Assembly (NCBI GenBank): GCA_002254385.1 | Contig: NJDO01000071.1 | Span: 1-8,483, forward strand | Direction: 5' to 3' | Length of the DNA: 8,483 nt | DNA from: Thermoplasmatales archaeon ex4484_6 | GTDB taxonomy: Archaea > Thermoplasmatota > Penumbrarchaeia > Penumbrarchaeales > Penumbrarchaeaceae | Shown: positions 6,799-8,483 of the stretch, one piece after another | Numbering within the stretch: the stretch's first letter is position 1 | Layout: the number at the start of each line of letters is the position of its first letter | Made by a program: the position numbers and the translations under genes | The notes under the pieces: model-generated | What the model saw: the letters and a program-made list of their open reading frames with translations, nothing else | Databases searched by the model: none | Told to the model about the DNA's origin: nothing

Positions 6799-7911
6799 AT
6801 GAAAAAAGATTTTCATTTGTTGATAATTCTATTCCTGTTGATATTGCCTGTGTCCGGATGCACTGAAAAAAAAGATGATGAAAATGAAGAATGTGTAATG
6901 TATCAACAGGAGATCAGGTATTACAACAACAGTGATGCGGTATACGGTCACACTTTTGTTCAGAATGGTTCGGATCCATTTGTGTTGTACTTCAATAAAA
7001 CCTACGTTCTGGCCTATAACAGAATGAAAGATCCGATACTGTATGAATTCAACAATTTCAGAGAAGGCGGGCCCATGTCCATATTTATTTCGACTTCAAA
7101 AGATCTTGTCAGCTGGTCAGCTCCATGCAAAGCTGTGGAGAATGCCATTCTGAACGATTTTATTTTGCATGATGACAGAGCTTATATCAGTTTTTTCAAT
7201 TACAGCAGCAAACAAAATGTATTTGTCACATCTTCCAGTGATCTGAACGAATGGGATGAACCGACATTCATCTGTCAGGTGGAGAGTGACACTGGCGTAT
7301 CGATGATATCTTTCGACAACAAGTGTGTAATCATTACAGCTTCCGGATTGTTCTATCTAGAGGATGATACCAATTACTGGAAATCCGATGATGATGTGAA
7401 GGTAAGAGCCTATTTTCATGATGCATATTTTGATGATCGAATTCTGATCCTTGCAAATGAATACGAAAATAATTATTTCCGGTCCATTGATGATGCCCTG
7501 AAATCGAATGTGTTGGCTTCGGATTTCTTTGTGCTTTTTCCCCATATCTTTGTGAACGATGATGAGATATTCTTTTTTGATATTAACATTCGTAAATCCA
7601 CATATTACACAAGATCGACTCCATATTATTTTTCCCGACCCATTCTGGTTTGTGGCAGGATAATGAACGGTGAGATAGAGAGAAAGAGATATGAGTTGTT
7701 CGAAGTGGGAAACAATAGATCATGTGATGGGATCTCATATCATCTTATGTTCTATATCGCTTCCGGGGAAAATGGAAGTGTAATTTTTTATGAAGATTAT
7801 CAGACCGTATCTTGTTGCTTTGAAATTCCTGTGATCAAAATGTGCTATGTCGATATGTCAAAATTATGGGACGAATCAGGAGATTATTATACAGAAACGG
7901 TATGGTATTGA
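6799..7911 (+). CDS. Secreted lipoprotein with Asp-box-like (BNR/sialidase-type) motifs, possible beta-propeller
   Basis: This 370-residue protein starts with a lipoprotein signal: K2-K3, a hydrophobic core, and lipobox LPVSGC with C21 as the probable lipidated residue. Two motifs resemble sialidase Asp-boxes: STSKDLVSWSAP (98-109) and SSSDLNEWDEP (145-155), with their Asp residues 46 apart, about one propeller blade. The rest is rich in beta-strand and aromatic residues (Y, F, D, N), as in extracellular glycan-related propellers. No catalytic set for a glycosidase is clear, so an enzymatic role is not claimed. Several N-x-S/T sequons are present (for example NNS 43-45, NGS 56-58, NKT 66-68). 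The ATG at 6799 has a weak site (GGGAGA, 6787-6792) and a TATA-like box upstream. Base composition is much lower in G+C than the neighbouring operon (21 of 60 in the line at 7381), suggesting separate ancestry. It stands alone, divergent from the operon. Confidence 0.75.
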   Translation: MKKDFHLLIILFLLILPVSGCTEKKDDENEECVMYQQEIRYYNNSDAVYGHTFVQNGSDPFVLYFNKTYVLAYNRMKDPILYEFNNFREGGPMSIFISTSKDLVSWSAPCKAVENAILNDFILHDDRAYISFFNYSSKQNVFVTSSSDLNEWDEPTFICQVESDTGVSMISFDNKCVIITASGLFYLEDDTNYWKSDDDVKVRAYFHDAYFDDRILILANEYENNYFRSIDDALKSNVLASDFFVLFPHIFVNDDEIFFFDINIRKSTYYTRSTPYYFSRPILVCGRIMNGEIERKRYELFEVGNNRSCDGISYHLMFYIASGENGSVIFYEDYQTVSCCFEIPVIKMCYVDMSKLWDESGDYYTETVWY

Positions 7912-7958
7912 TATTCTTGCATCACCAATCCGAATAGGTGCAAAAAATATGTGTATTT

Positions 7959-7973
7959 ATATGCAAAGCATAT
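7959..7973. repeat. Short perfect inverted repeat in the lipoprotein 3' intergenic region
   Basis: ATATGC-AAA-GCATAT has 6-base arms and a 3-base spacer, 48 bases after the lipoprotein stop. It could be a weak hairpin or a binding site, and it has no following T-tract. In such AT-rich DNA it may be chance. Confidence 0.3.
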
Positions 7974-8084
7974 TGTAGTGATAAAACAGGGCACATCTGG
8001 GACAGAACTCAACGATCTCTTCTCAAAGGAATTCCTAAGACAAACAGCCACATCTACCTTGTATACATGCAGATATTCCTATTC

Positions 8085-8411
8085 CTATAACAATCTCAGT
8101 AGATATATAAATATCATAATACTGAAAAAAGAGATTCCAATTATGTGGACTGAAATCAATATCCTCCTAAACGAATGTTCTGACAAGTAGATAGAAAGAA
8201 ATCCTTTATTCTCAATTCTGTTCATATTTATTATTGAAAAAATAAACAATAAAAGCATAAAAATAAAATATAAAAGAAAGGAGAGATTCATCACATCATT
8301 TGTTTCAATTATTTCAAATAATGATAATAAGGGGAATAAAACACACAAACCTATCAAAATCATCATTATGGGAATAAGATACTTGTGGTTGTATTTTCCA
8401 AATATATGCAT
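8085..8411 (-). CDS. Small three-helix membrane protein of unknown function
   Basis: I do not recognise this 108-residue protein. It has a short basic N-terminus (KYNHKY) and three hydrophobic segments at about 12-33, 41-63 and 87-106. The loop between the second and third (about NRIENKGF to SFRR) is basic and charged, so cytoplasmic. The ATG at 8411 has AAGGTG 5 bases upstream and a TATATATA stretch about 30 bases upstream, which supports a real start. It is convergent to the lipoprotein gene, with 173 bases between their stops. Local G+C is extremely low (7 of 60 bases in the line at 8221), and random AT-rich sequence easily yields hydrophobic frames, so the call is tentative. A frame on the other strand at 7951-8190 overlaps it and looks less like a protein. 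Confidence 0.5.
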   Translation of the reverse strand: MHIFGKYNHKYLIPIMMILIGLCVLFPLLSLFEIIETNDVMNLSFLLYFIFMLLLFIFSIINMNRIENKGFLSIYLSEHSFRRILISVHIIGISFFSIMIFIYLLRLL

Positions 8412-8433
8412 AATAACACCTTTATGATTTATT

Positions 8434-8450
8434 CACGTATATATATTATT
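8434..8450 (-). promoter_or_regulatory. Candidate TATA region for the small membrane protein gene
   Basis: An AT-rich stretch reads AATAATATATATACGTG on the minus strand, with the TATATATA core at 8438-8445. Transcription would start close to 8415-8420, at or just before the ribosome site, so the leader would be very short. The surrounding AT bias lowers confidence. Confidence 0.35.
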
Positions 8451-8483
8451 CCTCATGTTATCAATTGTAGTTACTCTTCTTTG

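Noticed and set aside
7915..7943. Imperfect inverted repeat (TGCATCACC ... GGTGCA) just after the lipoprotein stop as a terminator
   Set aside because: The stem needs a bulge and is followed by A-rich, not T-rich, sequence on the transcribed strand.
7951..8190. 79-residue plus-strand frame with GTG start after the lipoprotein gene
   Set aside because: No ribosome site, low-complexity composition, no recognisable domain, and it overlaps the better supported minus-strand membrane protein.

Overview
The window looks archaeal, most likely from a GC-rich anaerobic euryarchaeote of the Thermoplasmata type. This placement is tentative. It rests on TATA-like boxes about 25-40 bases upstream of starts, strong GGAGG ribosome sites, heavy AGG/AGA/ATA codon use, and secreted beta-propellers with C-terminal membrane anchors. 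No rRNA or marker gene is present to settle it. I saw no tRNA, rRNA, CRISPR array, transposase or phage gene.

Positions 1-6551 (about 60% G+C where counted) hold one tightly packed minus-strand operon. In transcription order it encodes: (1) a secreted PQQ-type beta-propeller with a C-terminal beta-sandwich and membrane anchor; (2) a secreted, anchored WD40 propeller; (3) a secreted, anchored FG-GAP propeller with seven Asp-rich repeats; (4) a NapH/YccM-like membrane polyferredoxin; (5) a 2-hydroxyacyl-CoA dehydratase D-component-like protein (HgdB/double-cubane family); and (6) the first 14 codons of an ASKHA activator ATPase, cut by the window edge. Four of the five junctions overlap by 4-20 bases. 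The last is a 32-base gap. Each start has a purine-rich ribosome site.

The last three genes read as an electron chain. The membrane ferredoxin would pass electrons to the ATP-driven activator, which would push low-potential electrons into the double-cubane-type enzyme. The first three genes put three unrelated propeller folds on the outside of the membrane with identical architecture. I know of no described system that joins these two halves. The combination is the main point of interest, and its function is unknown.

From about 6600 to the end the base composition drops sharply (35% G+C in one counted line, 12% in another). This region holds a plus-strand lipoprotein that may be a further propeller (two Asp-box-like motifs) and, convergent to it, a small three-helix membrane protein. 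A short intergenic space (6552-6798) separates the divergent operon and lipoprotein and carries candidate promoters for both. The AT-rich part looks like an accessory or acquired region.
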